DNA of 64,000 nt. Source: Cellulomonas composti. GTDB lineage: Bacteria; Actinomycetota; Actinomycetes; Actinomycetales; Cellulomonadaceae. The stretch is taken from the NCBI RefSeq assembly GCF_007990245.1, contig NZ_BJWG01000010.1:87260-151259 (forward strand), written 5' to 3'. The position numbers and the translations under genes are program-made. The notes beneath the pieces were generated by a model. That model was not told the DNA's origin. It saw only the letters and a list, made by a program, of their open reading frames with translations, and did no database searches. Below, piece after piece: positions 47,435 to 56,866 of this stretch (the first letter of the stretch is position 1; every line of letters begins with the position of its first letter).

Positions 47435-48438
47435 GCGATCCCGCGCACGACCCGGGCCGGTGGCCGCTCCCCGCGGATCGTCGCGACCATGTCCAGCGTG
47501 CGTCGCGTGGCGCGCACGTCGTGCGCGCGGAACACCCGGGCGCCGAGCCAGGCCGCGACCGCCGTCGCAGCGAGCGTGCCCTCGAGCCGTTCCTCGGCGG
47601 GCAGGTCGAGACTCTCGCCGACGAAGTCCTTGCGCGAGAACGCCATGAGCACCGGGAACCCGAGATCGACCAGCGCGGTCGTGCGGCGCACCAGGTGCAG
47701 CGAGTGCCACGTGGTCTTGCCGAAGTCGTGCGTCGGGTCGACGAGCACGCTGCGCGGGTCGATGCCGAGGGCCACGGCCCGGCGCGCAGCCGCGCCGACG
47801 GTCGCGATCACGTCGTCGAGCACCCCGTCCAGCGGGTCGTCGAACGCCGCGGCGCCCGACCCGTTGCGCGACTCCGGGCGCGACTCGGTGCGCGCCTCGC
47901 GCGCGCGCTCGTCGGGCAGCGGGTAGGCGACGCGGAACGGGTCCGTGCGCGGCCGGGCGCCGCCGGTGTGTGAGCAGACGATGCCGAGGCCCCGCTCGGC
48001 CGCGACCTCGACGAGCGCCGGGTCGTGGCCGGCCCATGTGTCGTTGACGAGGTCGGCCCCCGCGTCGGCGGCCGCGCGCGCGACCGACGCCCGCCACGTG
48101 TCCACGCTGACCAGCAGGTCGGGGTGGCGGCGCCGGACGCGTTCGACGAGCGGCACGACGCGCGCGATCTCCTCGTCGGGCTCGACGCGGGGACCGCGGC
48201 CCGCGCGCACGCCGCCGAGGTCGACGATGTCGGCCCCCTCCTCCTGCGCGCGCGCGACCGCGGCATCGGCACCCGCATCGTCGTGGCGCGCCGGGGCGTA
48301 GAACGAGTCGGGGGTGCGGTTGACGACCGCCATCACGACGGGATGCTCGGGCCCCAGGTCGCGGCCGCGCAGCCGGAGCACCGCTCCGGCCGCGGGCACG
48401 CCGGGCAGCGCGCCGCCCACGCCCGCCGGGACCGTCAC
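47431..48438 (-). CDS. Dihydropteroate synthase family protein (FolP2-like)
   Basis: 335 residues, pterin-binding TIM barrel. Motifs are MAVVNRTPDSFYAP (usually NVTPDSFS), DIVDLGGVRAGRG (usually DIGGESTRPG), VSVDTW, VNDTWAGHDP, VDPTHDFGKTTWH and MAFSRKDFVG. Several active-site residues differ from standard DHPS. Location beside a LOG gene matches mycobacterial folP2 (Rv1207), which is reported not to replace folP1. It may therefore bind a pterin-like or other substrate rather than make folate. GTG at 48438 overlaps the LOG gene stop (GTGA). An insert with many Arg and Glu lies near residues 185-200. Confidence 0.85.
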   Translation of the reverse strand: MTVPAGVGGALPGVPAAGAVLRLRGRDLGPEHPVVMAVVNRTPDSFYAPARHDDAGADAAVARAQEEGADIVDLGGVRAGRGPRVEPDEEIARVVPLVERVRRRHPDLLVSVDTWRASVARAAADAGADLVNDTWAGHDPALVEVAAERGLGIVCSHTGGARPRTDPFRVAYPLPDERAREARTESRPESRNGSGAAAFDDPLDGVLDDVIATVGAAARRAVALGIDPRSVLVDPTHDFGKTTWHSLHLVRRTTALVDLGFPVLMAFSRKDFVGESLDLPAEERLEGTLAATAVAAWLGARVFRAHDVRATRRTLDMVATIRGERPPARVVRGIA

Positions 48439-49265
48439 CGGTCGCCGCCCGAGGACGCCTCCGCCTCCTGCGCCGCGCGCGCCAGCTCGTCGCCCGCGGC
48501 CAGCTCGACACCGCGCAGCTCCACCCCGCGGCGGATCACCTCGGTGACCGCCTCCTCGGCGGTGTCCACGAGCTTGACGAGCTCGACGTCCGACCCCGAG
48601 ATCAGGCCCTGCTCGAGCAGCGTCGCGTTCAGCCAGTCGAGCAGCCCGCGCCAGTGCGCCCGCCCGACGAGCACGATCGGGAACTGGACCACCTTCTGCG
48701 TCTGGACGAGCGTGAGCGCCTCGAACAGCTCGTCGAGCGTGCCGAACCCGCCCGGCAGCACGACGAACCCCTCGGAGTACTTCACGAACATCGTCTTGCG
48801 CGCGAAGAAGTAGCGGAAGTTCACGCCCAGGTCGACGAAGTCGTTCATGCCGTGCTCGAACGGCAGCTCGATGCCCAGGCCGATGGACACGCCCCCGGCC
48901 GTCTTGGCGCCCTTGTTGGCGGCCTCCATGATCCCCGGCCCGCCGCCCGTGATGACCGCGTACCCGGCCTCGACGAGGCGCGCGGCGACGTCGGTCGCGA
49001 GCTCGTACTCGGGTGAGCCGGCCCGCGTGCGCGCCGAGCCGAACACGCTCACGGCGGGCCCGACCTCGGCCAGCGCGCCGAAGCCCTCGACGAACTCGCT
49101 CTGGATCCGCATGACGCGCCACGGGTCGCCGTGCAACCAGTCGGTGTCGTCGGTGCGGTTCAGCAGCCGTTGGTCCGACGTGCTCGTCGGGATCTGACCC
49201 CCGCGCAGCAGCACGGGCCCCTGGCGGTATCCGTGGCCCGGCTCGGGCTGACCGTCGTCACTCAT
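48435..49265 (-). CDS. LOG-family protein (TIGR00730; cytokinin riboside 5'-monophosphate phosphoribohydrolase type)
   Basis: 276 residues with a Rossmann-like fold. GGGPGIMEAANKGA and PGGFGTLDELFEALT are the two hallmark motifs; the latter carries the catalytic Glu. Family members split adenosine monophosphate-type nucleotides into base and ribose-5-phosphate. ATG at 49265 is supported by TAGAGT seven bases before it and is preferred over an upstream in-frame codon. It heads the unit LOG, folP-like, PIG-V-like, all overlapping by four bases, matching Rv1205-Rv1207 synteny in part. Confidence 0.9.
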   Translation of the reverse strand: MSDDGQPEPGHGYRQGPVLLRGGQIPTSTSDQRLLNRTDDTDWLHGDPWRVMRIQSEFVEGFGALAEVGPAVSVFGSARTRAGSPEYELATDVAARLVEAGYAVITGGGPGIMEAANKGAKTAGGVSIGLGIELPFEHGMNDFVDLGVNFRYFFARKTMFVKYSEGFVVLPGGFGTLDELFEALTLVQTQKVVQFPIVLVGRAHWRGLLDWLNATLLEQGLISGSDVELVKLVDTAEEAVTEVIRRGVELRGVELAAGDELARAAQEAEASSGGDR

Positions 49266-49272
49266 GGCCCCG

Positions 49273-49278
49273 ACTCTA
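49273..49278 (-). promoter_or_regulatory. Leaderless -10 hexamer for the LOG operon
   Basis: TAGAGT on the minus strand ends 7 bp before the ATG at 49265. Confidence 0.5.
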
Positions 49279-49320
49279 GGCCGCCCGGCCGACACGTCCG
49301 GCCCGCCGCGCAGCGACGCG

Positions 49321-50397
49321 CTACGCCGTCAGCCAGGCGTGCAGGGCCGCGTAGGTCGCGTGGATCTGGTCGACGGGGCAGCGCTCGTCGCGCTTGTGCG
49401 CCAGCAGGGGGTCGCCCGGACCGAAGTTCACGGCCGGAACGCCGAGCGCCGAGAAGCGGGCCACGTCCGTCCAGCCGTACTTGGGCGCGGGCACGCCGCC
49501 CGTGACGGCCAGCACCGCTGCCGCGAACTGCGCGGCCGCCGGGTGGTCGAGGCCCGGCCGGGCACCGGCCGCGGCATCGGTCACGACGACGTCGAAGCCG
49601 TCGAACAGCTCGCGCACGTGCGCCTCGGCGCCCGCGACGTCGAGCGCGGGCGCGAAGCGGTAGTTCACGGTGACGACGCACTCGTCGGGGATCACGTTGG
49701 CGGCCGTCCCGCCCGAGACGAGCACGGCGTTCATGCTCTCCCGGTACGCGAGCCCGTCGACGTCCACGGTCCGCGGCTCGTACGCCTCGAGCCGCCGCAG
49801 CACCTCCCCCGCGGCGTGGATCGCGTTGACGCCCGTCCACGCGCGCGCCGAGTGCGCCGCGACGCCGTGCAGCCGCACCTGCGCGCGCAGCGTGCCGTTG
49901 CAGCCGCCCTCGATCCCGCCGTTCGACGGCTCGCCGAGCACCGCGAAGTCGCACGCCAGCCAGTCCGGGTGGTGCCGCACGAGCCGCCCGAGCCCGTTGA
50001 GCTCGGCCTCGACCTCCTCGTGGTCGTAGAAGACCCACGTCACGTCGCGCGTCGGCGCCGGCACCCGGGCCGCGAGCGCGAGCGCGACGGCCACGCCGCC
50101 GAGCATGTCGACCGTCCCGCGCCCCCAGAGCTCGTCGCCGACGAGGCGCGTGGGCAGGTTGTCCGCGATCGGCACCGTGTCCAGGTGGCCCGCGACGACG
50201 ACGCGCGACTCGCGCCCGAGGTTCGTCCGCGCGACGACCGCGTCGCCGTCGCGCAGCACCTCGAGGTGCGGCTGCCGCCGGAGCGCGGACTCGACGGCGT
50301 CGGCCAGCTCCCGCTCGTCGCCGCTGACGGACGGGATGTCGCACACCGCCCGCGTCAGCGTCACCAGGTCGGCGTCCAGGTCCAGTTCGGCAGCCAC
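49321..50397 (-). CDS. dapE: Succinyl-diaminopimelate desuccinylase
   Basis: Removes succinate from N-succinyl-LL-diaminopimelate in lysine and peptidoglycan synthesis. 358 residues, M20 family. Metal-site motifs are [17 protein letters not shown] (the Lys of the usual DMKGG is Leu here), [11 protein letters not shown] with the catalytic Glu, [12 protein letters not shown], and a C-terminal His in [18 protein letters not shown] at 50397 has TAGGGT six bases upstream and looks leaderless. dapD lies 1.2 kb away on the other strand, with two unrelated small genes in between. Confidence 0.93.
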   Translation of the reverse strand: MAAELDLDADLVTLTRAVCDIPSVSGDERELADAVESALRRQPHLEVLRDGDAVVARTNLGRESRVVVAGHLDTVPIADNLPTRLVGDELWGRGTVDMLGGVAVALALAARVPAPTRDVTWVFYDHEEVEAELNGLGRLVRHHPDWLACDFAVLGEPSNGGIEGGCNGTLRAQVRLHGVAAHSARAWTGVNAIHAAGEVLRRLEAYEPRTVDVDGLAYRESMNAVLVSGGTAANVIPDECVVTVNYRFAPALDVAGAEAHVRELFDGFDVVVTDAAAGARPGLDHPAAAQFAAAVLAVTGGVPAPKYGWTDVARFSALGVPAVNFGPGDPLLAHKRDERCPVDQIHATYAALHAWLTA

Positions 50398-50403
50398 GAG
50401 CCG

Positions 50404-50409
50404 ACCCTA
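50404..50409 (-). promoter_or_regulatory. Leaderless -10 hexamer for dapE
   Basis: TAGGGT on the minus strand ends 6 bp before the GTG at 50397. The dapD gene uses the same hexamer with a 7-bp gap. Confidence 0.5.
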
Positions 50410-50497
50410 CCCACCGCACCGCCCGTTCAGGGGGTGGCTGTGCCCGACCGTCGACGCCGTCGTCGCCTGCGCTCGGGTCTCCGTCACCGTCCGCACC

Positions 50498-51019
50498 TCA
50501 CACCTGGCAGTCCGCGCCGGCCTTCGTGAACGTGGCCGGGTCGGAGCCCTTCGCCACACCCTCCGTCGCGCTCCAGATGTACGTGCCCTTCACGGCCGCG
50601 TCGATGTACGCCTGCTTCGACGGCGGGTCCGTCACCGGGTACCCGTGCTCCGCGAGGCACTGCGCGGCCGCGACGTTCTTGTCGAACCACTCCCCCGCCT
50701 CCTGCGCGGTCATCAACGTCTCCTGCGGAACGTCGGCCTCGGCGAAGCACGCCGAGCGGTCCGCCTCGTAGGGCCCCTCCTGGCCGATCGGGTAGCGCGC
50801 GGTGAGCGAGTCACCGCCGTCCTCGTTCTCGGCGGTGACATCCCATCCGCGGTCCCGCATGCACCGCGCGACCTCCCGGTACGCCAGCAGCGTCTGCGAG
50901 GGCGTTCCTGTCGCGCCCGCAGTCGCGTACGCACCCGCTGTCGGCGTGCCGTCGTCATGGGAGTAGGCCGAACACCCCGCGATGGCGGTCATCGCCGCGA
51001 CGATCCCGGCGGCGACCAC
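50498..51019 (-). CDS. Lipoprotein of unknown function
   Basis: 173 residues. Hydrophobic start AAGIVAAMTAIAGCS with a lipobox IAGC predicts a lipoprotein. The mature part contains four cysteines (AYREVARCMRDRGWDV, RSACFAEADV, AAQCLAEHGYPV and a final DCQV) that could form two disulphides, a pattern seen in actinobacterial lipoproteins of unknown role. The chosen GTG gives no basic residues before the hydrophobic core; the in-frame codons just upstream (RARAGRTA) would supply them but contain no standard start. It follows the secreted-protein gene by 24 bp and is in its frame. Confidence 0.65.
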   Translation of the reverse strand: MVAAGIVAAMTAIAGCSAYSHDDGTPTAGAYATAGATGTPSQTLLAYREVARCMRDRGWDVTAENEDGGDSLTARYPIGQEGPYEADRSACFAEADVPQETLMTAQEAGEWFDKNVAAAQCLAEHGYPVTDPPSKQAYIDAAVKGTYIWSATEGVAKGSDPATFTKAGADCQV

Positions 51020-51043
51020 CGCCGTCCGACCTGCTCGCGCGCG

Positions 51044-51373
51044 CTAGTTGCTGCATGTCGCTCCCCACGCGGACGGCGAGTTGGCCGTCACGCTCCAGGT
51101 CCCGTAGTAGGTGCCCTTCAGCGAGGCATAGGTGAGCACCCTCGCGTCGGAGGGCGTGAACGTCCTGTCGAGGTGCAACGCGACCGCGTCCTGGACGTGA
51201 CGCTGCGAGCCGTACGCGTAGGCGTAGGTCAGGACGGCCTTGTTCGGCTGGGATGCGCAGCTGGTGCTGCCGGACTTCGTACTCGCCGAGGCGGCGCCTG
51301 CCGCGAGCGGCACGATCAGTGCCGTTGCCGCGGCGATCGCTGCCGTCCGTGCCGTGAGTCTCTTCCAGCTCAT
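51044..51373 (-). CDS. Small secreted protein of unknown function
   Basis: 109 residues. A clear signal peptide (KRLTARTAAIAAATALIVPL, cleavage after AASAS) releases a mature protein of about 80 residues with two cysteines near its ends (TSCASQ and ATCSN) and many Tyr, Ser and Thr residues, the build of a small disulphide-closed extracellular protein. No family is recognised. ATG at 51373 follows GAGGA. It is coupled to the lipoprotein gene downstream. A TetR-like palindrome lies 96 bp upstream. The pair sits between dapE and dapD, adjacent in mycobacteria. Confidence 0.65.
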   Translation of the reverse strand: MSWKRLTARTAAIAAATALIVPLAAGAASASTKSGSTSCASQPNKAVLTYAYAYGSQRHVQDAVALHLDRTFTPSDARVLTYASLKGTYYGTWSVTANSPSAWGATCSN

Positions 51374-51468
51374 CTGTTCCTCCTCGAACATTCGGCGCAC
51401 CGACGGCCACGCTCGCCCCCTGCGCGCACGTGCTTGCCCCGACTCCGTCGTTCGGGTCGCCACGAACT

Positions 51469-51484
51469 TACTGACCTGTCAGTA
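51469..51484. promoter_or_regulatory. TetR-type operator-like palindrome upstream of the secreted-protein gene
   Basis: TACTGACCTGTCAGTA has perfect 7-bp arms (TACTGAC/GTCAGTA) with two central bases. Palindromes of this form are common operators of TetR/AcrR-family repressors. It lies between the divergent small secreted-protein and dapD genes, 96 bp and 123 bp from their starts. No regulator gene is in the window. Confidence 0.6.
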
Positions 51485-51594
51485 GGTATGGGCAGGAGGC
51501 CTCTCACCTGCTGATATGGACGATCGCCCGGGTGGTCGCTCCCCGTCGGACGGCAGTCGCATGGGCTACTCGCCGGTACGGCCGGGGGTCGACG

Positions 51595-51600
51595 TAGGGT
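51595..51600 (+). promoter_or_regulatory. Leaderless -10 hexamer for dapD
   Basis: TAGGGT ends 7 bp before the ATG at 51608. Confidence 0.5.
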
Positions 51601-51607
51601 GGTCGGC

Positions 51608-52573
51608 ATGACTTCTCGACCCGCCTGGGGGTTCGGTCTCGCGACCACGACCCTCGACGGCACCACGCTGGACACCTGGTACCCCGCTCCCGCACTCGGT
51701 GCGCCCGACGAGACCGCGGACGCACCCGCGGACCTCGTCGCCGGCGAGCACGTCGACGACGCGCGCCGCGTTCGCGTGCACGTGGTGCGGACGGTGATCG
51801 ACCTCGACGCCCCGCCGACGGACACGCCCGACGCGTACCTGCGCCTGCACCTGCTCTCGCACCGCCTCGTCGCACCGCACGGCCTCAACCTCGACGGGAT
51901 CTTCGCGGCGCTGCCGAACGTCGTGTGGACCGACCGCGGTCCGTGCTCGGCCGACGGCTTCGAGGAGACGCGGGCCCGCCTGCGCGCCGCGAACCGCACC
52001 GCACCGACCGTCTACGGCGTCGACAAGTTCCCGCGGATGGTCGACTACGTCCTGCCGCCGGGGGTGCGCATCGCCGACGCCGACCGCGTGCGGCTCGGCG
52101 CGCACCTCGCCGCCGGGACGACCGTGATGCACGAGGGCTTCGTGAACTTCAACGCCGGGACGCTCGGCACCTCGATGGTCGAAGGTCGCGTCTCGGCGGG
52201 CGTGGTCGTCGGGGACGGCTCCGACATCGGCGGCGGCGCGTCGATCATGGGCACGCTGTCGGGCGGGGGGCGCGAGGTCGTCTCGATCGGGCGCCGCACG
52301 CTGCTCGGCGCCAACGCCGGCCTCGGCATCCCGCTCGGCGACGACTGCGTCGTCGAGGCCGGCCTCTACGTCACGGCGGGCACCAAGGTCACGCTCGTCG
52401 GGTTCGGGGACGAGCCCGGGTCCGACGAGGGTGCGCCGCGGGTCGTGAAGGCGCGCGAGCTCGCAGGTGCCGACGGCGTCCTGTTCCGGCGGAACTCGCT
52501 GACCGGCGGCGTCGAGGCGGTCGCACGCAGCGGTGCCGGCGTCCACCTCAACGCGACGCTGCACGCCAACTGA
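51608..52573 (+). CDS. dapD: Tetrahydrodipicolinate N-succinyltransferase
   Basis: Adds succinyl from succinyl-CoA to tetrahydrodipicolinate in the DAP pathway. 321 residues of the actinobacterial type: an N-terminal domain, then a left-handed beta-helix ([40 protein letters not shown]) and a short C-terminal region. The ATG at 51608 fits the -10 hexamer; an ATG 9 bases earlier is less likely. It works with DapC (55.0 kb) and DapE (49.3 kb), both encoded in this window. Confidence 0.93.
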   Translation: MTSRPAWGFGLATTTLDGTTLDTWYPAPALGAPDETADAPADLVAGEHVDDARRVRVHVVRTVIDLDAPPTDTPDAYLRLHLLSHRLVAPHGLNLDGIFAALPNVVWTDRGPCSADGFEETRARLRAANRTAPTVYGVDKFPRMVDYVLPPGVRIADADRVRLGAHLAAGTTVMHEGFVNFNAGTLGTSMVEGRVSAGVVVGDGSDIGGGASIMGTLSGGGREVVSIGRRTLLGANAGLGIPLGDDCVVEAGLYVTAGTKVTLVGFGDEPGSDEGAPRVVKARELAGADGVLFRRNSLTGGVEAVARSGAGVHLNATLHAN

Positions 52574-52617
52574 ACGGTGGGCTCTCGTCGCGGGCACCGC
52601 GTGCCGATCACCTGACC

Positions 52618-53523
52618 ATGCCCTCGCGACCGCCCCGCCGAGCACGCCGCCGCCGAGCCGCGCGCGCCGCTGTCACGGTCGTCGCGGTCGTCGGCGCGCT
52701 CGCGGTCGCGGTCGTCGCCGTCGTGGTCGCGCTGGACCGGCTGACCCCGGAGCAACCCGTCGCGGCGCGCTGCACGGCGACCGTCGACGGCTCAAGCTGG
52801 CCGATGTCGCCCGACCAGGCGCAGCACGCCGCACTGTTCGCCGGGACCGCCGCACGACGCGACCTGCCGGCTCGCGCGGTCACCATCGCGATCGCGACCG
52901 CACTGCAGGAGTCCCGGCTCGAGAACATCGACTACGGCGACCGCGACTCGATCGGTCTCTTCCAGCAGCGGCCCTCGCAGGGGTGGGGCACCGTCGAGCA
53001 GATCATGGACCCCGTCTTCTCGACGGGCGCCTTCTTCGACGCCCTCGTCAAGGTCGACGGGTACCAGGACATGCCGATCACCGAGGCCGCGCAGGCGGTG
53101 CAGCGCTCCGGCTTCCCGGACGCGTACGCGCAGCACGAGGGGTCGGCCCGGGCGTGGGCCTCGGCTCTCACCGGCCACTCCCCCGGCGCGCTCACCTGCA
53201 CGCTGCCGGAGCGGGGTCACGACGGCGCTCCGGTGGGCTCGCCGGTCGGGCTCGCCGAGCGGGTCGCGCGGGACCTCGGCGACGTGCGCGTCGAGCAGTA
53301 CCAGGGCGGGGACGACACACCCTCCGGTGTCACCGTGCACGCCGAGGACCTGGGGCCGGACCCGCAGCGCCAGGCGCTCGCCGTCGCCGCGTGGGCCGTG
53401 GCGGTGGCCTACGAGCAGGGCATCACACGGGTCCAGGTCGGTGACACCTGGTGGGACCGGGACACGGGCGAGTGGTCGACCGGCCCCGCCCTGGACCCCG
53501 GACTGGTCGACATCCAGGTCTGA
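52618..53523 (+). CDS. Membrane-anchored protein with lysozyme-like/SLT-like region
   Basis: 301 residues. A basic start ([15 protein letters not shown]) and one hydrophobic helix (AVTVVAVVGALAVAVVAVVV) anchor the protein outside the membrane. Residues 85-165 contain LQESRLENIDYGDRDSIGLF and QRPSQGWGTVEQIMDP, resembling the catalytic-Glu region of lytic transglycosylase-like proteins (ES near the start). Homologues in Actinobacteria are mostly uncharacterised. A peptidoglycan-related role is inferred only. It lies 44 bp after dapD and 9 bp before the convergent gltA. Confidence 0.65.
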   Translation: MPSRPPRRARRRRAARAAVTVVAVVGALAVAVVAVVVALDRLTPEQPVAARCTATVDGSSWPMSPDQAQHAALFAGTAARRDLPARAVTIAIATALQESRLENIDYGDRDSIGLFQQRPSQGWGTVEQIMDPVFSTGAFFDALVKVDGYQDMPITEAAQAVQRSGFPDAYAQHEGSARAWASALTGHSPGALTCTLPERGHDGAPVGSPVGLAERVARDLGDVRVEQYQGGDDTPSGVTVHAEDLGPDPQRQALAVAAWAVAVAYEQGITRVQVGDTWWDRDTGEWSTGPALDPGLVDIQV

Positions 53524-53532
53524 GCCTCGGTC

Positions 53533-54831
<1,299 letters not shown>

Positions 54832-54901
54832 GGAGTTCCTTCCTGCGACCGGACATCGAGCGGGGTAACGCGGGGTGTCGTCGCCGACGTCGGCCGGAGC
54901 G

Positions 54902-54929
54902 GCCCTGGCTGGCCTCCGTTGGCCAGGGC
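54902..54929 (-). terminator. Hairpin between dapC and gltA
   Basis: GCCCTGGC at 54902-54909 pairs with GCCAGGGC at 54922-54929. It lies downstream of dapC and close to the predicted gltA transcription start, so it may end dapC transcripts or be part of the gltA leader. Confidence 0.4.
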
Positions 54930-54932
54930 TCG

Positions 54933-54938
54933 ACGGTA
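54933..54938 (-). promoter_or_regulatory. Possible -10 hexamer for gltA
   Basis: TACCGT on the minus strand (54938-54933) would start transcription near 54926, leaving a leader of about 95 bases with a good ribosome binding site. Confidence 0.4.
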
Positions 54939-54988
54939 CCTGCGCGTAGCGTCCCCTGACGAATCGCCGCAGGCCCACGGGGACGGCC

Positions 54989-55004
54989 TGTGATACCGGT
55001 CACA
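54989..55004. promoter_or_regulatory. CRP/GlxR-like box upstream of gltA
   Basis: TGTGATACCGGTCACA has perfect TGTGA and TCACA arms with six bases between. Its centre is about 70 bp upstream of the predicted gltA transcription start, the same distance as for the sdh box. Crp-type regulators (GlxR) are known to bind gltA and sdh promoters in Corynebacterium. Confidence 0.7.
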
Positions 55005-55025
55005 TCGCCCGCGACGAGGGCCGTG

Positions 55026-56165
55026 TCAGGCGCCGCGCAGCCGCGCCGCCGCCTCCGCGACCGCCTCGTCGGACGCCGTGAGCGCGACCCGCACGTGCGC
55101 CTGGTCCCCGTAGAACGTCCCGGGCGCGACGAGGATGCCGAGCCCGGCCAGGTCCCGCACGGTCTCCCACGGTCCCTGCCCGCCCTCGGGCCGGACCCAC
55201 AGGTACAGGCCGGCGTGCGAGCGGTCCACGACGTACCCGGCGTCCTCGAACGCGCCCCGCAGCAGCGCCCGGCGCCGGCGGTAGCGTTCGCGCTGGTCAC
55301 GCACGTGCTCGTCGTCGTCGAGCGCGACCGTGGTCGCCGACTGGACGGGGCCCGGCACGATCATCCCGAGGTGCTTGCGTGCTTCGAGGAGCCGCCCGAC
55401 GAGCTCGGTGTCCCCCGCGACGAACGCCGCGCGGTACCCGGCGAGGTTGGACTGCTTCGACAGCGAGTACACCGCCAGCAGTCCTGTCAGATCACCGCCC
55501 GTGACGCGCGGATCGAGCACGCTCGGCACGCCCTCGCTCGCCCAGGGCTCGTCCCACGCCAGCTCCGCGTAGCACTCGTCGGACGCGACGACGACCGGCC
55601 GGCCCGTGCGCGCCGCCGCCGCACGCGCGGCACCGACGACCTCCCGGAGCTCCTCGACGCCGAGCACCGAGCCGTCGGGGTTGCCGGGCGAGTTCAGCCA
55701 GACGAGCCGCACGTCGTCGGACGCAGCGAGCCGGGCCGCCGGGTCGTCGACCCCGACCGGCGTGGCCCCCGCGAGGCGGGCGCCCACGTCGTACGTCGGG
55801 TACGCCGCCGCGGGGTGCAGCACGACGTCCCCCGCGCCGAGGCCCAGCAGCGACGGCAGCAGCGCGACGAGCTCCTTGGAGCCGATCACGGGGAGCACGC
55901 CGGCCGGGTCCAGCCCGGGAACGCCGCGGCGCCGCGCGAACCACCGCACCACGGCCGCGCGCAGTTCGGGCGTCCCCGCCGTCAGCGGGTAGCCGTGGCT
56001 GTCGCTCGCCGCGGCGAGCGCGTCACGCACCACCGCGGGCGTCGGGTCCACGGGCGTGCCGACCGACAGGTCGACGATCCCGCCCGGATGCTCGCGCGCC
56101 TGGCGCGCGAACGGCGTGAGCGTGTCCCAGGGGAAGTCCGGGAGCGCACCGGTGAGCAGGCCCAT
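55026..56165 (-). CDS. dapC: Succinyldiaminopimelate transaminase (DapC type)
   Basis: PLP enzyme that makes N-succinyl-LL-2,6-diaminopimelate from the keto form with glutamate. 379 residues, fold type I aminotransferase. The PLP lysine lies in YSLSKQSNLAGYR; the Asn and Asp/Tyr of the cofactor site are in NSPGNPDGSV and ASDECYAELAW. The opening GLLTGALPDFPWDTL is typical of actinobacterial DapC. ATG at 56165 is 14 bp after the ferredoxin gene, an order also found in mycobacteria (Rv1177-Rv1178). Confidence 0.93.
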   Translation of the reverse strand: MGLLTGALPDFPWDTLTPFARQAREHPGGIVDLSVGTPVDPTPAVVRDALAAASDSHGYPLTAGTPELRAAVVRWFARRRGVPGLDPAGVLPVIGSKELVALLPSLLGLGAGDVVLHPAAAYPTYDVGARLAGATPVGVDDPAARLAASDDVRLVWLNSPGNPDGSVLGVEELREVVGAARAAAARTGRPVVVASDECYAELAWDEPWASEGVPSVLDPRVTGGDLTGLLAVYSLSKQSNLAGYRAAFVAGDTELVGRLLEARKHLGMIVPGPVQSATTVALDDDEHVRDQRERYRRRRALLRGAFEDAGYVVDRSHAGLYLWVRPEGGQGPWETVRDLAGLGILVAPGTFYGDQAHVRVALTASDEAVAEAAARLRGA

Positions 56166-56179
56166 CCGGCGTCGTGCCC

Positions 56180-56506
56180 TCAGTCGCCGTGGACGCGCAG
56201 CGGCAGCGACGCGATGATCGGGTGGTCCTTGTCGATCTCACCCATCTTCGCGGCACCGCCCGGCGAACCGAGGTCGTCGAAGAACTCGACGTTCGCCTTG
56301 TAGTACTCGCTCCACTGGTCCGGGACGTCGTCCTCGTAGTAGATCGCCTCGACCGGGCACACCGGTTCACAGGCGCCGCAGTCCACGCACTCGTCGGGGT
56401 GGATGTACAGCGACCGCTTGCCCTCGTAGATGCAGTCCACGGGACACTCCTCGATGCACGCCTTGTCCTTGACGTCCACACAGGGCTCGGCGATCACATA
56501 CGTCAC
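56180..56506 (-). CDS. fdxA: Seven-iron ferredoxin (FdxA/FdxC type)
   Basis: Small electron carrier, 108 residues. The first cluster region [20 protein letters not shown] lacks one of the usual cysteines, as in [3Fe-4S] sites. [20 protein letters not shown] binds a [4Fe-4S] cluster. GTG at 56506 follows GGAGGA closely. Co-transcribed with dapC. Divergent from the small SH3-like gene, 42 bp from its upstream short reading frame. Confidence 0.94.
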   Translation of the reverse strand: MTYVIAEPCVDVKDKACIEECPVDCIYEGKRSLYIHPDECVDCGACEPVCPVEAIYYEDDVPDQWSEYYKANVEFFDDLGSPGGAAKMGEIDKDHPIIASLPLRVHGD

Positions 56507-56535
56507 GGTCGGTCCTCCACTTGACGGGTCGTCCC

Positions 56536-56541
56536 TAGTAT
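56536..56541 (+). promoter_or_regulatory. Leaderless -10 hexamer for a 13-codon upstream reading frame
   Basis: TAGTAT ends 7 bp before an ATG at 56549, giving a probable leaderless start for the short frame rather than for the main gene. Confidence 0.45.
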
Positions 56542-56548
56542 TCCTCAC

Positions 56549-56590
56549 ATGTGCGAGGGTGCGACGACGTGTCCACGGGGTCGACAGTGA
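56549..56590 (+). CDS. Possible leaderless 13-residue leader peptide overlapping the next start
   Basis: ATG at 56549 opens a frame of 13 codons ([13 protein letters not shown]) whose TGA overlaps the GTG at 56587 by three bases (GTGA). With the -10 hexamer seven bases upstream, ribosomes would start on the bare 5' end, translate the peptide and restart at the main gene. Two of its 13 residues are cysteine. Leaderless short cysteine-containing frames act as attenuators in mycobacteria; the same role here is speculation. Confidence 0.4.
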   Translation: MCEGATTCPRGRQ

Positions 56591-56835
56591 CGTCCGACTC
56601 ACGCACGGACTGGCGCGCGATGCCGGCCGGCGTGCGCGTCGTCGTGCGACATCGACTGGCCGAGCCGGCGCCCGACGGCCCGCGCCTCACCGACGTCCTC
56701 GGGGTCGTCGTGCGCGTGTCCGACGAGGTCGTCGTTCTCGAGACCACGCGCGGGACCGTCCAGGTGCCAGGCGCCGCGATCGTGCTCTGGAAGCCGATCC
56801 CGCCGCCCCCGCGGCGACGCGTGCACCGCGGCTGA
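56587..56835 (+). CDS. Small SH3-like protein, related to the N-terminal domain of some actinobacterial acetyltransferases
   Basis: 82 residues: [17 protein letters not shown], then [19 protein letters not shown] and [20 protein letters not shown], a beta-barrel pattern that in other Actinobacteria precedes a GNAT acetyltransferase domain. Here it stands alone. GTG at 56587 overlaps the stop of the leader peptide; GTGs at 56551 and 56569 are in frame but less well placed. Cytosolic; function unknown. Its stop lies in the first of three CGGCTGA-like repeats (56831-56862). Confidence 0.6.
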   Translation: MTSDSRTDWRAMPAGVRVVVRHRLAEPAPDGPRLTDVLGVVVRVSDEVVVLETTRGTVQVPGAAIVLWKPIPPPPRRRVHRG

Positions 56836-56862
56836 CCAACGACGGCTGACCGCTACGGCTGA
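56831..56862. repeat. Three short repeats carrying copies of the stop codon
   Basis: CGGCTGACC-like units start at about 56829, 56843 and 56856, spaced 14 and 13 bp. The first contains the stop of the small gene; the second and third hold further TGAs. Confidence 0.55.
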
Positions 56863-56866
56863 GGAA

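Noticed and set aside
51044..51373. Lactococcin 972-type bacteriocin
   Set aside because: Size and signal peptide fit, but the characteristic Trp/Tyr/Gly motifs are missing and no ABC immunity exporter is adjacent.
50498..51373. Stop-codon read-through joining the secreted protein and lipoprotein genes
   Set aside because: The two frames are in register with one TAG between, but the second protein has its own lipoprotein signal, so separate products are more likely.
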